From Corinectria fuckeliana (taxonomy: Eukaryota > Ascomycota > Sordariomycetes > Hypocreales > Nectriaceae): a DNA stretch of 64,000 bases. Under the pieces are notes generated by a model, which was not told where the DNA came from, did not search any database, and saw only the letters and a list, made by a program, of their open reading frames with translations. Position 1 is the stretch's first letter, and each line of letters opens with the position of its first letter. The position numbers and the translations under genes were made by a program. The DNA lies in NCBI GenBank assembly GCA_019137255.1, contig WPDH01000154.1, forward strand, positions 1 through 64,000. The letters are read 5' to 3'. Shown piece after piece: positions 46,285 through 57,520 of this stretch.

Positions 46285-46515
46285 TGCAACGGAGTTTGAT
46301 GAGCGACTAGGTAATCGGAACTCAGCTGGAGTGTTCTAATTGAGCTCTTCGCTGCATGCACTGAAAGCCGGTGGACCTCACCAAATTGCAAGCTCACAAA
46401 TATGCAACTCCAAAGTGTATGTAGTAATCAACTAATCTATTCAACTAACCGCCTCCACTCGAATGTAATACATACAGGAATGCAACACAGATCCATCTAA
46501 TCCATTCTCCTCCAT

Positions 46516-47073
46516 TTACTCCTGCACAGTGTACTTGCAGCTGTTGGGCTTGCTGGACTTGACGGTGCGCGCAGTGAAGCCGCGGCAGTCCTTGTTGCCG
46601 CCGGGGGTCTCGTCGTCGGTGGCGACCCAGACGCTCCACGAGCCGCTGACGCTGCCGGGACACGCCACCAGCGACGCGCCGTCGAAGGTGAGGTCGTCGT
46701 CCTTGCTGATCTTCCAGCCCTTGGTCTCGGCGTTGCGCGGCAGCGCGTCGCCCGAGTAGTACTGCAGCACGCCCTGGCCCATGCCGGAGCGGTCGACGAA
46801 CAGCTTCTGCTGCGTGCCCGACTTGCGGTACAGGCGCAGCTCGCCGTCGACGATCTGGAAGGTGGCGGCGTTGTCCGACTTGCTGTCGCACACGGCCTTC
46901 TGGTCGGGCAGCTTGAGGAAGATGCTGTTGCGCGCCGCCTGCACATTGGAGAAGTGGATGGGGCTGGCCGAGAGGAGCGACATGATCTCAAAGGGCGACG
47001 ACTTGGTCGAGGGCGCGGCCGAGACGAGGCCGGTGGCCATGAGGGGGGCGAAGAGGAGGGCCTTGATCTGCAT
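46516..47073 (-). CDS. PhiA-like secreted cell-wall protein, 185 aa
   Basis: ATG 47073 after a run of ccaccacc. Signal peptide MQIKALLFAPLMATGLVSA. The mature part begins with FEIMSLLSASPIHFSNVQA, the typical start of PhiA-like proteins (FxVxALRSxSPIHFxxxxA). Then come ATFQIVDGELRLY, QKLFVDRSGMGQGVLQYY and LVACPGSVSGSWSVWV, and it ends CKYTVQE. Four Cys could form two disulfides. PhiA is needed for phialide and conidium formation in Aspergillus; orthology here is by family resemblance and length only. Minus-strand TATA box at 47233-47242. Confidence 0.85.
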   Translation of the reverse strand: MQIKALLFAPLMATGLVSAAPSTKSSPFEIMSLLSASPIHFSNVQAARNSIFLKLPDQKAVCDSKSDNAATFQIVDGELRLYRKSGTQQKLFVDRSGMGQGVLQYYSGDALPRNAETKGWKISKDDDLTFDGASLVACPGSVSGSWSVWVATDDETPGGNKDCRGFTARTVKSSKPNSCKYTVQE

Positions 47074-47232
47074 GGTGGTGGTGGTGGTGGTTGAGGTGTT
47101 GGGTTGGGTGTAAGTCGGTTGAGTCTTGGTGGGAAGACGAGTTGTGGTGTGTAGAGTAGAGTAGAGTAGATGAGATGACTGGTGGATGAGTTGCTGGATA
47201 ATAGTTCAGACCCAAGACCGGATGCTCTCTCG

Positions 47233-47242
47233 TTTATATACA
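47233..47242 (-). promoter_or_regulatory. TATA box of the PhiA-like gene
   Basis: tgtatataaa on the minus strand, about 160 bp before the ATG at 47073. The leader between them is rich in C and CA. Confidence 0.5.
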
Positions 47243-47249
47243 CTTCTCA

Positions 47250-48114
47250 TCACTATTACCATGTGGAACTATAACTGCCCTCACCGTCTCGCAACCGATC
47301 GCCAGGCAAGTTCCGTACTCTACTCCGTACTTCGTACCGACATCTCGTAATGAACTGCCGAGTCTGGGTCCACGAGCCCAAGCCACCAGGGGGTTTATAC
47401 GAGATCACGCTGGAAGACTCGGGTCTGGGCCGCTAGCTTTGGGGAGCAAGGGCGGCTTCAAGCGGAAAGGCGGCATGACGGCTCTCGGCACCGCGGCACA
47501 TCTGAGTTACGGCTGCCCCCAGGTATCGGGGGCTATTGATCTAAAATTAGGTGGCCTTGGGCTGCCTTTTTCTCCGTCCCAGGCCCATTTAGGGCAACTG
47601 CCGTCCGCCTCCTCAGGCCGTCCGCTCAGCCCTAAATGTTCCAGCCGGCTTCTACCGCCCGATGTGGCAGGCTTCTACCGCTGCGCGATGCGCCAAACAG
47701 GAATCGGGGGGAGCCATCCCAGTGCAACGTTGTCTTTTGGACTGGCATCGGCATTGGCATTGACGTGGGCGGGATTGCCTGGATTATTTTTAGGTGTCAC
47801 CCGTAATTTTCTCCACGTTTAAGTTTGTTTCATGAGCAGATCGCAATACTTGATGTCAAAGCTGATGTCATAACTACCCTCCCTCTGGAACGAGCGAGAC
47901 GGTGAGCGCCGATCGCACCGTGCGCAAATTGGTCGGCAGGTACGAAGTACGAGGTAGACCGGCAGGAAGAAGACCGGCAGGAAGAAGGCCAGCAGGAAGA
48001 AGCCCAGCGCAACAGTGCGGCTCGCGGCAAAGCCCAGCTTCGGCGGGTTGAATGAGTCGCGTAGCCGCGTGGGGCAGCCGCGGCTTGAGGAAGTAGCCAG
48101 CGAAAAGGAGCTCA
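47250..48114. other. Intergenic, no gene seen
   Basis: GC-balanced sequence with only weak frames. A tandem gaccggcaggaagaa motif (about 47957-47997, three to four copies) is present. It separates the divergently oriented PhiA-like and monooxygenase genes. Confidence 0.5.
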
Positions 48115-49702
48115 ATGGAAGACTCCAGGGTAAGCTGGCGATTAATTACCCTAGGCTTCGGCCAAGACTTACCATCTGCGGGGGGGAATCATGAAAGACG
48201 AAATCTGGGAAACATACAAGTAGTATTTGGGGCATCTGCTGCAGCCCGTCCCAGGGTCCACCAACATCAAGAAAGCCGTCTTTCCGCGTCCACCCGGGGC
48301 CACATGTGCCGATCCCGATGCGGTTGCCACGCGGGTTGTGGAAAACCTCAACCAGGCCCTCGACAAACAAGACTTTGCGGCGCTGTCTGCTCTCTTCACC
48401 GAGGACGGCTTTTGGCGAGACCACCTAGCCTTGTCATGGACTTTCCGAACCGTCGAGAGTCGCAGCATCCAAGAGTTTCTGCAGGGCCTCGCCACCAAGA
48501 CTGGCTTCCAGCTCGAATCCATCGCAGTCGACTCCAGTACCCCCTTTCGCAAGCCCCAGATGAGCTTCCTCGACGCAGAAAAAGAGTCTGCCTGTCTGCG
48601 CTTCTGCTTCACGCTGAAAACAGCCGTCGGAACTGGTGAAGGCGTCGCGCGGCTTGTCGAGGTGGGCCCAGACGATTGGAAGATATACACGCTCTATACC
48701 GCTCTCCAACAGCTTGACGGCCACGAAGAAAACATCTTCAATCGCCGGCCGAGAGGTGTCGAGCATGGCGGAAAACCCGGGAGGAAAAACTGGGCCCATC
48801 GGCGCAGATCCGAGATGGAGTGCGACGGGAACGAGCCGGAAGTCTTGATTCTTGGTAAGTGCTGCCGGCTCTTCGATACTTATACTAACCATCTAGGCGC
48901 TGGGCAAGCGGGTCTCACCATTGCTGCTAGACTGAAAGCCCTGGGCATCACCTCGCTGATGGTTGACAAAAAGGACCGGGTTGGCGACAACTGGAGGAAC
49001 CGATACCATCAATTGGTCTTGCACGATCCCGTCTGGTATGACCGCCTCCCGTATATCCGGTTCCCTGCCCAGTGGCCCGTCTTCACGCCAAAAGACAAGC
49101 TCGCCGACTTTTTTGCATCGTACGCGACCCTTCTCGAACTCAACACCTGGATGAAGTCGGAAATAGTGGCCAGCAAGTGGGATGCACAGGAGCGCAGGTG
49201 GTCCGTCACGGTCAAGCGGCTGGAGGACGGCGAACAGACGAGGACCCTTTACCCGCGCCACATCGTCCAGGCCACTGGCCATTCCGGCAAGATGCATCTG
49301 CCAGCCATCAAAGGCATTGAAAACTTCAAGGGACACCTTCTTTGCCACTCTGCTGAGTTTCCCGGTGCGCGAGAGAACCACAAGGGCAAGAAGGCCGTCG
49401 TCATCGGCTGCTGCAACTCCGCCCACGACATTGCCCAGGACTACTATGAAAACGGGTACGACGTGACCATAGTCCAAAGATCCAGCACGTGCGTCATTTC
49501 ATCCGAAGCCATCACGGAAATCGGGTTCAAGGGCCTCTATTCGGAGGACGGCCCTGACGTCGACAACGCAGATCTCATCTTCCACAGCCAACCCGCGTCG
49601 GTGTTGAAGACCAACCAAACCGGCGTCACGTCAGCCCAGAACAAGCACGACTCGGAAATGATCAAAGGCCTCGAGGAGGGTGTCTATGAGTATGACAGCT
49701 AG
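48115..49702 (+). CDS. Flavin-containing monooxygenase, C-terminally truncated, 476 aa
   Basis: Proposed exons: 48115-48129 (MEDSR), 48245-48854 and 48897-49702. The second intron (42 nt, GTAAGT, tactaac, TAG) is certain, as it restores VLILGAGQAGL; the tiny first exon is tentative. The N-terminal part is an NTF2-like region (ALDKQDFAALSALFTEDGFWRD) common in fungal members. The FAD site is GAGQAGL, then the NADPH site VIGCCNSAHDIAQDYYENGY. Family members run about 600 aa and continue into a substrate/oxygenation region. Here the frame stops 16 codons after KHDSEM, 13 bp before the converging regulator gene. So it is probably inactive or strongly shortened. The neighbouring Zn2Cys6 gene may have regulated it. 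Confidence 0.8.
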
Positions 49703-49714
49703 ATGAGTAAGTAC

Positions 49715-51641
49715 TTAAGCATTCCCATCTTGCATAGGGTCTGTCGGAAGTAGGTGAGGGTCATCCCAGAACGACCACAGCCTCCATTCATCCTCGTCCA
49801 ACTCATTGAAACTTGATACCTGCCATGGCTTTGGAGATGCCCCAAGCTCTAGCTCAATGCCCGTCCCAGGCCCTGACACCGTCCCATCGATGCTTGAGGC
49901 CGGCTGGGAACTGGCTTGCGGCATTCCTTTCAGCTGCACCAGATGGATAGATTGTTCGAGATCCTGATGGTCGTATCGCGATATTCTCAAGCGGGAGTCC
50001 AGAGTCACTCGATGAAACATGCTCCTAGCCGTGTCGATCACGCCGATCCAGTCGTCGGCAATCTTCCACAGGCGACCAATCTCGCAAAGGTCTTTCAAGC
50101 TTTCATCGGCCTGTGTTTCCGCCTTTTCCGCTTGCTCCTTTGTAAAACCCATGTGTTCGGGGAAAGAGGCCGCGTAGAGATTCAAAAGCGCAGACGAAAA
50201 GGCACAGAGGCCAGAGAACGGCGTGCGTAGAGAGGCCCCAGCCCGTCGGAGGTCTCGAAGAAGGTTGGATATTTGCGTAGCGGAGTGAAAAAGATTGTCC
50301 AAGTTCTTTTCCCAGAATGCATCCGACCCAGCTGCCTTTAAGAACGGTGCTTCGATCGGGCCTTGAGGCTTTGTTTCTCCGACGGAACAAAACGGAATGT
50401 ATTCGCGGCAAAGAAACATGACACTATGAATGTCAGAGGGCAACTGAAAGAGAGCAACTAAAGAGGGCAAACTTACCAGATGTAGTAAACCAAGTTGACA
50501 TATCCGAACCTCTCTGCTTGCTTGAGGTGAGCGTGAGAGGACACTTTGGTCTCTGGATACTTGAGCCTGGCATTCTGGCAACTCCTCCACTCGAGGAGCT
50601 CTCGCATCATGCAGTTCCACTGTGAGCTTTCCACCCACGGACACTGCTCGGCCTCGGCCATGCCTGGCTGTCTTCTCCCGCCTTCCGCGGTCCAGGGGTG
50701 GATTTTCGACCAGATGTGGAGTCCTTTGGTGATGACGAGGAAACAATCGTCAGGGCCATACATCGGGCATGTCTTATCCACAAGCTGCGGGTTTCCTTCC
50801 CCAAAAGCAAAGTCGGCGTCGTTCATGGACGGGCGCACCATGCTCTCGGGATCAAACATGGTCGGTCGTCGTTTGCCGCAACTCAGCAGCTTGTCGACCG
50901 CAAAGCACGACCACAGAGTTCGGGTTTCCAGCTCCGACAGCACGCCTTTGCCGATGACTGAGAGTTTTGTGCCGACGAGACCCTGGGCCATCCTGGAAGC
51001 AATCCCTGCGTGCATCCACGCGCTGAAGCCATCGCCCTCGCCCCAGTTGCACAACGACAGGATCGGGAACGCCTGGACGAGGCAGAGGCTGGGGTTGAGG
51101 AGTCGTTTGTGAAGCTCATCCGTCACCAGGGGGTCAGAGTGCGATCCCTCGGAGTCGTCGAGATAACGATTTGAGACGGCCAGCAGTGCCAGGAGTCGAA
51201 GCATCTGCACTGCACTGACATCAGCACCAAAGTCAAGATCGCTGGGATGCAGAAAGCCAAGTTCGGGGAATTGACACTGAAACACGGCGACGGCCCGGAC
51301 AAAGCGGTCTCGGGGGATTTGAGAAAAGACGTCTTCCACCGGCCGTGATTTCACAGCCTGCAGATTGTCGGAGCGCTTCCTCTTCAGAGTCCGCAACGGG
51401 CCGGACGAGTCTTTCTGGCCTAGAACAGGACTGCTGAGAGCGCAAGTCTGGGTGTTCTGGGTCTTCAAACACCCCACGCAGGGAGGTTTCCCATTGTGCC
51501 TGCATTTGACCTTGGACTTTCTGTCACTGGTAAGAAATGCCCTCGGGTGGATAACGGACGTACCTGCACCTAGTTGAATGTCAGTTTCGGGCCTCTGAGC
51601 TAAGGGCAGACTTGCCGATCACACGCAACGACAGTTCTCAT
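49715..51641 (-). CDS. Zn2Cys6 fungal transcription factor, 594 aa, four exons
   Basis: ATG 51641. Exons 51641-51616, 51569-51564, 51520-50477 and 50423-49715 give 595 codons. The zinc cluster C7-X2-C10-X6-C17-X7-C25-X2-C28-X8-C37 (ACDRCRKSKVKC, then PPCVGCLKTQ) is only complete if intron 1 is a 46-nt GC-AG intron (donor GCAAGT, branch CTGAC) and exon 2 is just 6 nt, coding the second Cys. The middle homology region follows (LLALLAVSNRYLDDSEGSHS, FPILSLCNWGEGDGFSAWMH, TLWSCFAVDKLLSCGKRRP). The protein ends acidic (FNELDEDEWRLWSFWDD), like an activation domain. Nuclear. It converges with the monooxygenase gene and is divergent from the metallopeptidase gene. Confidence 0.88.
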
Positions 51642-52329
51642 TGCTTCGACTTTTGATTCATGATGGTGAGTGTGGTTCAAAGCGGGGTTCGCAAGTGTAG
51701 TTGAGCGGATGCACGTGATAGCACGTCAGCACCTCATCCTATTCTGTTTCGCGATGTCCTCCGTTTCTACTCGAGGCGATTAGACTTCCAGGCTGAAACA
51801 GAAGCCTTGGACTCCAATCTGTAAATCCTAGCTCACGCCAAGGGTCAGGGGAACCGTGCTCTGCCAAGGCTGTCTCAGGTGAGCCGCCTCGAAACCTTGA
51901 GATTTCAGACTACTATGTTCTATGTGCCGGTAGTAGGACGGCTTGTTTGCTGCAGGCATGTTTAAGCTTAGCAATAACCTCAGGCTAGATGCTAGTTCAT
52001 CTCATTACATTTAGTTTCAGGAACGGCTCAGACTAGGCACTCCCTGATGGTCAAGATTCAAGTTCGTGACGTTGATCACCCTGAGATACGTAACCTAAGC
52101 TTGGCGTTTCCATTACATCCAGGCACCTTGCAACTAAGCTTACCCGCGGGAAATCACCACATCTAGGATAGGATACCCCTGTTGGGGTGTCAAACTGGTA
52201 TATATACCCCGAGGCCTCATGTTTCTGCTCAGTACATTCGTTTCGTTTGCATTCTGCTTCCGTTTGAGCTTGACGTTCATTGCTTTTTTTTTTGCCATTC
52301 TTTTATTATTTCATTGCATCTCTTCCACC
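51642..52329 (+). promoter_or_regulatory. Divergent promoter region with TATA box at 52197-52208
   Basis: 688 bp between the regulator and the metallopeptidase gene. ggtatatatacc (52197-52208, a perfect palindrome) lies about 125 bp before the metallopeptidase ATG. A hairpin-like taccCCtgttgGGGtg precedes it. A T-rich leader (52285-52320) leads to the ATG. Confidence 0.55.
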
Positions 52330-53444
52330 ATGCGCTTCTACACCAGCTTAGTAGCCCTCGCTGCGTCGACCGCGGCCACCATTTCCGCCCCTTCTGATCT
52401 TGACGCTTCCGTCTGGGAAGCCTTAACGTCTGTCAAGGGACGGTCTGCGGAGCCTCGCCGAAACAGGCCGTTCAAGCGACAGTCGGGATGGAGCCCCCCG
52501 TCTGACCTGACCACGCCGCTCAAGGAGGTCTGGGACCACTGCGAGGAGACGTACAACAACGGAGACATCTTTGGGTTCAAAAACTACGGCTGGGACCAGC
52601 TCATTGCTAACGAGGGGTGTGTATGACTGCGCCTCGGACCGATCGCTGCTAACGAAGCAGCACCATCAACATGTGCGTGCGATGGGAGTCGACCGAGCCC
52701 GTCTCGGCCGCCCAGCGCACCCAGGTCGCCGCGGCGCTGCAGGCGCAGTACCAGAAGTGGTTCAAATGGGTCTACGGCTTCGACGGCTTCCCCTACGCCG
52801 AGGTCAAGGTGAACGTCGTCGGCTGGGCCGTCAAGGACGCGAGCCTCCTCGCGGGGGACGCGGGCGGCATCGACGTCTACACCGACGCCGACGCCGAGGG
52901 CATCCCGCAGTGCGCCGAGGCCTGCGGCCGCTTCTTCCACCAGGACGGCGACTACAGCGGGTGCGCTGCCGGCGCCGACCGGCACTACGACCACTCGCTG
53001 TGGCTGACCGACGGCCTTAGCGGAGGCACCGGTGGCGACTGGGGCCAGAGGATCGGGCGCGAATACTTCATGGAGCTGCTGGACGCGGCCGATATCCATA
53101 TCCTGCTGCACGAGATGGGACACACGTTTGGGCTCGACGATTGCAAGTGGCCCGAGTTTTGTGAGGATCCAATGCTAACCTTTGACAGTCTATGGTGCGT
53201 TGGCCAGCTTACGGCTGCTTTTGTCGTGGACCTGCTAACACGTACAGACTGGACCCCTACTGGCATCACCAACTTCATCATGCTTGCGGGCTCTGCCACC
53301 GAGGTGACCGACTTTGACGGCTGGATGCTGCGCAATTGGTGGTACGAGCTCTCCCGCTCGCGAGGCTGGCAGACAGCTGCTTCTGCCGCCGCTGTCGAGA
53401 CCGAGGCTGCTGTTGAGCCCGTCGTGACGGCTACTCCCGTCTAA
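52330..53444 (+). CDS. Secreted HExxH metallopeptidase-like protein, 323 aa, four exons
   Basis: ATG 52330 (MRFYTSLVALAASTAATISA signal peptide), then a prosegment ending in a Kex2-like site (RPFKR). Exons 52330-52616, 52661-53142, 53189-53194 and 53248-53444. Intron 1 is 44 nt (GTGTGT, gctaac, CAG), and joins ANEG to TINMCVRWES. Intron 2 is a 46-nt GC-AG intron (GCAAGT), exon 3 is 6 nt (tctatg), and intron 3 is 53 nt. This joins HEMGHTFGLDD to FYDWTPTGITNF. The zinc site is H246-E-x-x-H250-x-x-G-L-D. Upstream blocks VWDHCEETYNNG, QKWFKWVYGFDGFP and YDHSLWLTDG recall a conserved family of secreted fungal proteins. Extracellular protease role is inferred from the motif only. Confidence 0.85.
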
Positions 53445-53993
53445 GAGGGGCTGGAAAGTAGTGCTCTGACGTATCCGTGGCCTGCCGAGTCTTGAATTCA
53501 GTTCTGAATCCCTCAATCAACTAGACTAGCTGACATGTACATCCACTACGTAGTATATCAACGCCCTTTCATTCAACATCTTGCAATCGCGGCCTCGTTC
53601 CGCCCTATCCCGCCATCCCACACCGTCCCGCCCGCAGCTGAACACCCCCAACCTTGCCCTGAATCCTCCAGCGGCAAAGTCGGGAGCGGGATCAGCCTCC
53701 CGCGGTTCAGGGCCGCCCTCGCAGCCAATCGCAACGGCAGCCCGTGGCCCAACCAGGCAAAGCCGGGGGGGTTAGTGCCGGCATCTACATCCGACCGTGC
53801 TATCGCAAGGCAAACTCGCGATGCGCGCTAGGGTGCAACGAGACTAAATGAAGAAGCCATTGGGCTGGTTGCCGCCCAGCTGAAAGCGTTGGCTGCGTTG
53901 GCTGCTATTAGTACCCATGGACTCCTTGGTTCTGCCTCCTGGATCAGAGGTTTTTTTTGGAAAGGCTCTTGCTAGTTCATAGGTCACGCCGAG
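53445..53993. other. Intergenic, no gene seen
   Basis: 3' region of the metallopeptidase gene and promoter of the CFEM gene. Contains a T-run (53950-53958) about 40 bp before the next ATG. No other structure found. Confidence 0.5.
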
Positions 53994-54766
53994 ATGAAGT
54001 TCTACTCAAGCGTAGCCATCGTGCTCGCGACTGCACGCCTCGCCGAGTCTCAGACCTTGCCCTCCTACGCAGTAAGACTCCTCCATACGTGAATAAACCA
54101 ACTGCCTCTGACTCTTCTCTCCCAGGACTCGTGTCTGGGCAGCACCAACTCCGGCTCCATCTGCAACTCCTTCGACATCAACTGCATCTGCACCAACAAA
54201 AAGTCTCTCGACCGAGGCGTGTGCTGTCTGTACGAGCACTGCTCCGACCAGGACCGCGCGCTGGCCGAAGACTACACCCGGTCCGTCTGCACCTCGGCCG
54301 GCCTGTCGATACCCTCGGGGGTCGAGTGCTCCACCAACTCGAGCTCGTCCGGCGCGCAGCCCACCGAGACCAAGACGTCCGGGTCCGGGTCCGACAGCAG
54401 CGCGACGGATGGCGCGGCGGATAGCGCAACCGACAGCACCAGCTTGCCAGCCTCGGACGACAGCGGCAGTGGCTCTTCCCACAGCTACTTGCCAAAGAAG
54501 AACAATCACACCCTCAAGACCGGTGTGGGAGTCGGCGTCGGCGTGGGGGTGCCCTTGATTTCTGCCATCGCCGGCTACCTCGCCTTTCTCCGGAGGAAGA
54601 ATCGCAAGGAGCAGGCCCCAGCCGAACCGCCTGTCGCTTCCTACCAGCCGCCTACTTCGTACTAGGCTCCCCCCCAGGGCTATCCTCAGGGCTACGCACC
54701 CCAGGGCTATCCGCCGCAGGGCTATCTGCAGGGCTCCGCAGGGCTACCCTCAGTATCCCGCCCAGA

Positions 54767-54771
54767 GTCCT
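54767..54771. repeat. Target-site duplication GTCCT (left)
   Basis: gtcct immediately before the left LTR, matching 63360-63364 immediately after the right LTR. Removing the element and one copy restores the reading frame AQSPPVDQ. Confidence 0.85.
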
Positions 54772-54906
54772 AAAACTAGTGTGTTAGCATGGGTGGTTGT
54801 ATTTGCTATGTCCCTCTACCTGCTATAGACCCTTGTGTCCTCTAACATAATATGTCTATTAGCGCCTACTAGCTTAGTAATATACTTAGCTAAATTACCT
54901 CTTATA
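54772..54906 (-). repeat. LTR, left copy (3' LTR)
   Basis: 135 bp; aligns without gaps to 63225-63359. All differences seen are transitions. Its outer (left) part keeps G/C, and its inner part is more mutated. Confidence 0.88.
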
Positions 54907-56599
54907 GACTATCTAGATATATAATAGTAATAACCTTATTAAGATACCTTTTATTATTAATAATATATAAATTTAGACTTAAATAATATATTATTTTATA
55001 CTCTCTATCTAGGTAATAGTTTTCTTTTATATCTATCTATCTTAATTATCTTTTATAGTAGTTATATATTTATTCTTATTATTAAGTTTTACTATATTTT
55101 AGTTATTAAGTTAAGATAGTCTTAATTATTCCTCTTACTATATATATAGCTTTAAGTTATTAATATATATTTTTTATTTTAGTCTTTTCTAAATACTAGT
55201 TATAATATATATTACTAGAGATTCTTATTAGATAATTACTAATAGATTCTTTTAAGACTTATAAAATTTTCTTTTTAGCTTTTTAAGCTTATCTTACTTT
55301 TTTTAAACTTATATATCTACTTATAATAATTATATTTTACCTAGTTTTAGTTTTACTTTAGTATAATAAATAACTACCTTTTTTACTAAGTATTCTTATT
55401 ATTTATCTAGGTAATCTTAGTATTTTAAGTTTACTACTTAGTATTAAGTAATATTATTTTCTAGTCTTATTATAATATTAAACTTAATTTTATTATTACT
55501 ATTATTAATTTTTATAATATTTATATATTTAAAAAATAGTTTAAATCTAAATATAGCTATTATTAGGGTAATTCTTAATAAGTTTACCTATTATATATTT
55601 AGATTTATAAGAATTTATAAAAATACCTAGTTTTAATTCTTTAGGTTTTTTTTATCTTATTTAACTACTTATTTTATAAGATCTTATTTTACTAATTAAA
55701 TATATCTTTTTACTAGACTAGTAAATTATAAATATAATATAAGACTATAAAGTAGTTAAGTATTATATTTCTTAGTAGTTATTATAAAATATAAGTTTTT
55801 AAAATAACTTTTATTATTAGAGTAGATTTTTAATAGCTAACTAAAAGTTATATTTTATCTAGTTTTTTAAATATAAAAAACCTTTTCTCTTATTATATTT
55901 TTATAAGAGGTACTCTCTATTTATTATATTAAGTAGTTTACTACTAGAAGTATATAAGTATATCTAGTATATATTCTTAAGGTAATTAGTTCTAAGTAAT
56001 TTATTACTACTATTTCCTAAGGTTATTATACTCTAATTCTTTAGGTTAAGAATTTTAAAAGGTAAGATACTATTTATTAATAAACTAAATATAACTAGAA
56101 GTATTTCTTAATATCTTTTAAGTATATTAGCTAGTATTTTTCTCCTCTTAAAGACTTTAGATTAATAATACTTATAAAATATCTATATATATTATAATAG
56201 TTTTATAAAGTTTTAAGAATTTTTATCTTAGTAATATATTTTATTATACTCTTATTATTTTTAATATAAAGTAATATCTTATTTTAGATTTAGTATCTTA
56301 AAGTATATCTTAAGATTAATCTTCTTTAAGTCTTATCTAGTATATTATATTTATATATTAAATACTTTATAATCTTCTTATACTATTTAGAGTTTAGCTA
56401 GATAAATATTATCTTTTTTAAGTCCTCTTATTATATTAAGCTAAGAGATTCTTCTCTAGAAAGAATTAAGTTTATAAGTAATATCTATTTTACTATTTTT
56501 CCTAACTTAACTAATACCTTAAAAGCTATTTATTATTTAATATAAGTAGTATTATCTCTTAAGTGTTCTAATAGTCTTAATATTTTATTAGTAATCTTA

Positions 56600-57520
56600 A
56601 TAATTTTTATAGTATTTAGTTAATATATAAATTCTAAGTTATACTCTCTAAGAAGATTAATTTACTAGCTAATCTTTTTATAAACTTTTCTTATATTTAC
56701 TATTAAGTTAATAATACCTTTATAGTTAGTATAAATCTTAATTAGATATAATATATAACTAATAAGCTATAAGTACTCTCTTAATCCTCTTATAATAGCT
56801 AGTATCTTCTTTTTTAGTATAAAGTATTATTTTTTAGTATTATTAAATTATCTAGATATTTATATAATAATTTTTATTTTCTTAAAGTTTCTATTAGTAA
56901 TAGTTTCTTCTATTAGTATATTATCTAGTTATATTAGAATACCTTCTAATCTTACTACTAATATATCTATAGTAATATAAAATTATACCTCTAACTAGGC
57001 CCTAATAGTAGTATTCTTTTAAATACTTAAATAAATCTATTAGAATATTATTATAGTATTCTTATTTTAGACTAGAGTATTATAGTAAACCTTCTCTTTC
57101 TTTATAAATAGTTTTCTAGTTTATATTAAAGTTTACCTTTCTTTCTAAAAGGCTTATTTTATAACTTATACTAAGTTATATTATCTTAAAATAAACTTTC
57201 TTATAAAAGGTATTAAGTATAAGATAGTTTAAATATCTTTTTATATCTTTAGAGGATTCTTAAGAAACTTACTTACTAGTCTAGTAAACTTATCTTAATA
57301 TTTTATAGTAGGTTTAATATATCTTATATTTAAAGTAAAGCTAACTAAGTCTACTATTAATATAAATATTTTTATTTTTATTTTTAATAGTTTAATTAAT
57401 ACTTATATAACTCTAAGAAAATAGTACTTTTATAAAAACTTAAAATATTTCTTAAAGGTTTCTAAGGCTATATTATAGTTATTAATATAAATAAAAAATA
57501 CTATCTTAAGTTTCTTAAGA
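56600..57520 (-). pseudogene. pol: Reverse transcriptase-RNase H remnant of the right element
   Basis: At 57475-57495 the minus strand reads FIYINNY, the mutated form of a Y-I-D-D-like RT site, followed by ALETFKKYF. Further on there are segments like QKDIQTILYLIPFIRKFI (gypsy RT thumb, FLGLxxYYRRFIP). At about 56.85-56.7 kb YFILKKKILAIIRGLREY and IYTNYKGIINL fit RNase H (EKELLAVVxAL, TDHKSL). Many in-frame TAA/TAG. Confidence 0.65.

Noticed and set aside
46445..47243. Arg/Ser/Pro-rich 248-aa and 148-aa minus-strand frames over the PhiA-like gene
   Set aside because: They overlap a recognised family protein in another frame and have extreme composition typical of shadows.
52571..53123. Arg/Gly-rich plus and Val/Ala-rich minus frames over the metallopeptidase gene
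   Set aside because: Shadows of a GC-rich exon carrying the HExxH motif in the proper frame.
53143..53194. Single 28-nt intron (53161-53188) as an alternative to the GC-AG intron
   Set aside because: 28 nt is below the size of fungal introns, and it would leave extra residues after GLDD that break the family pattern.
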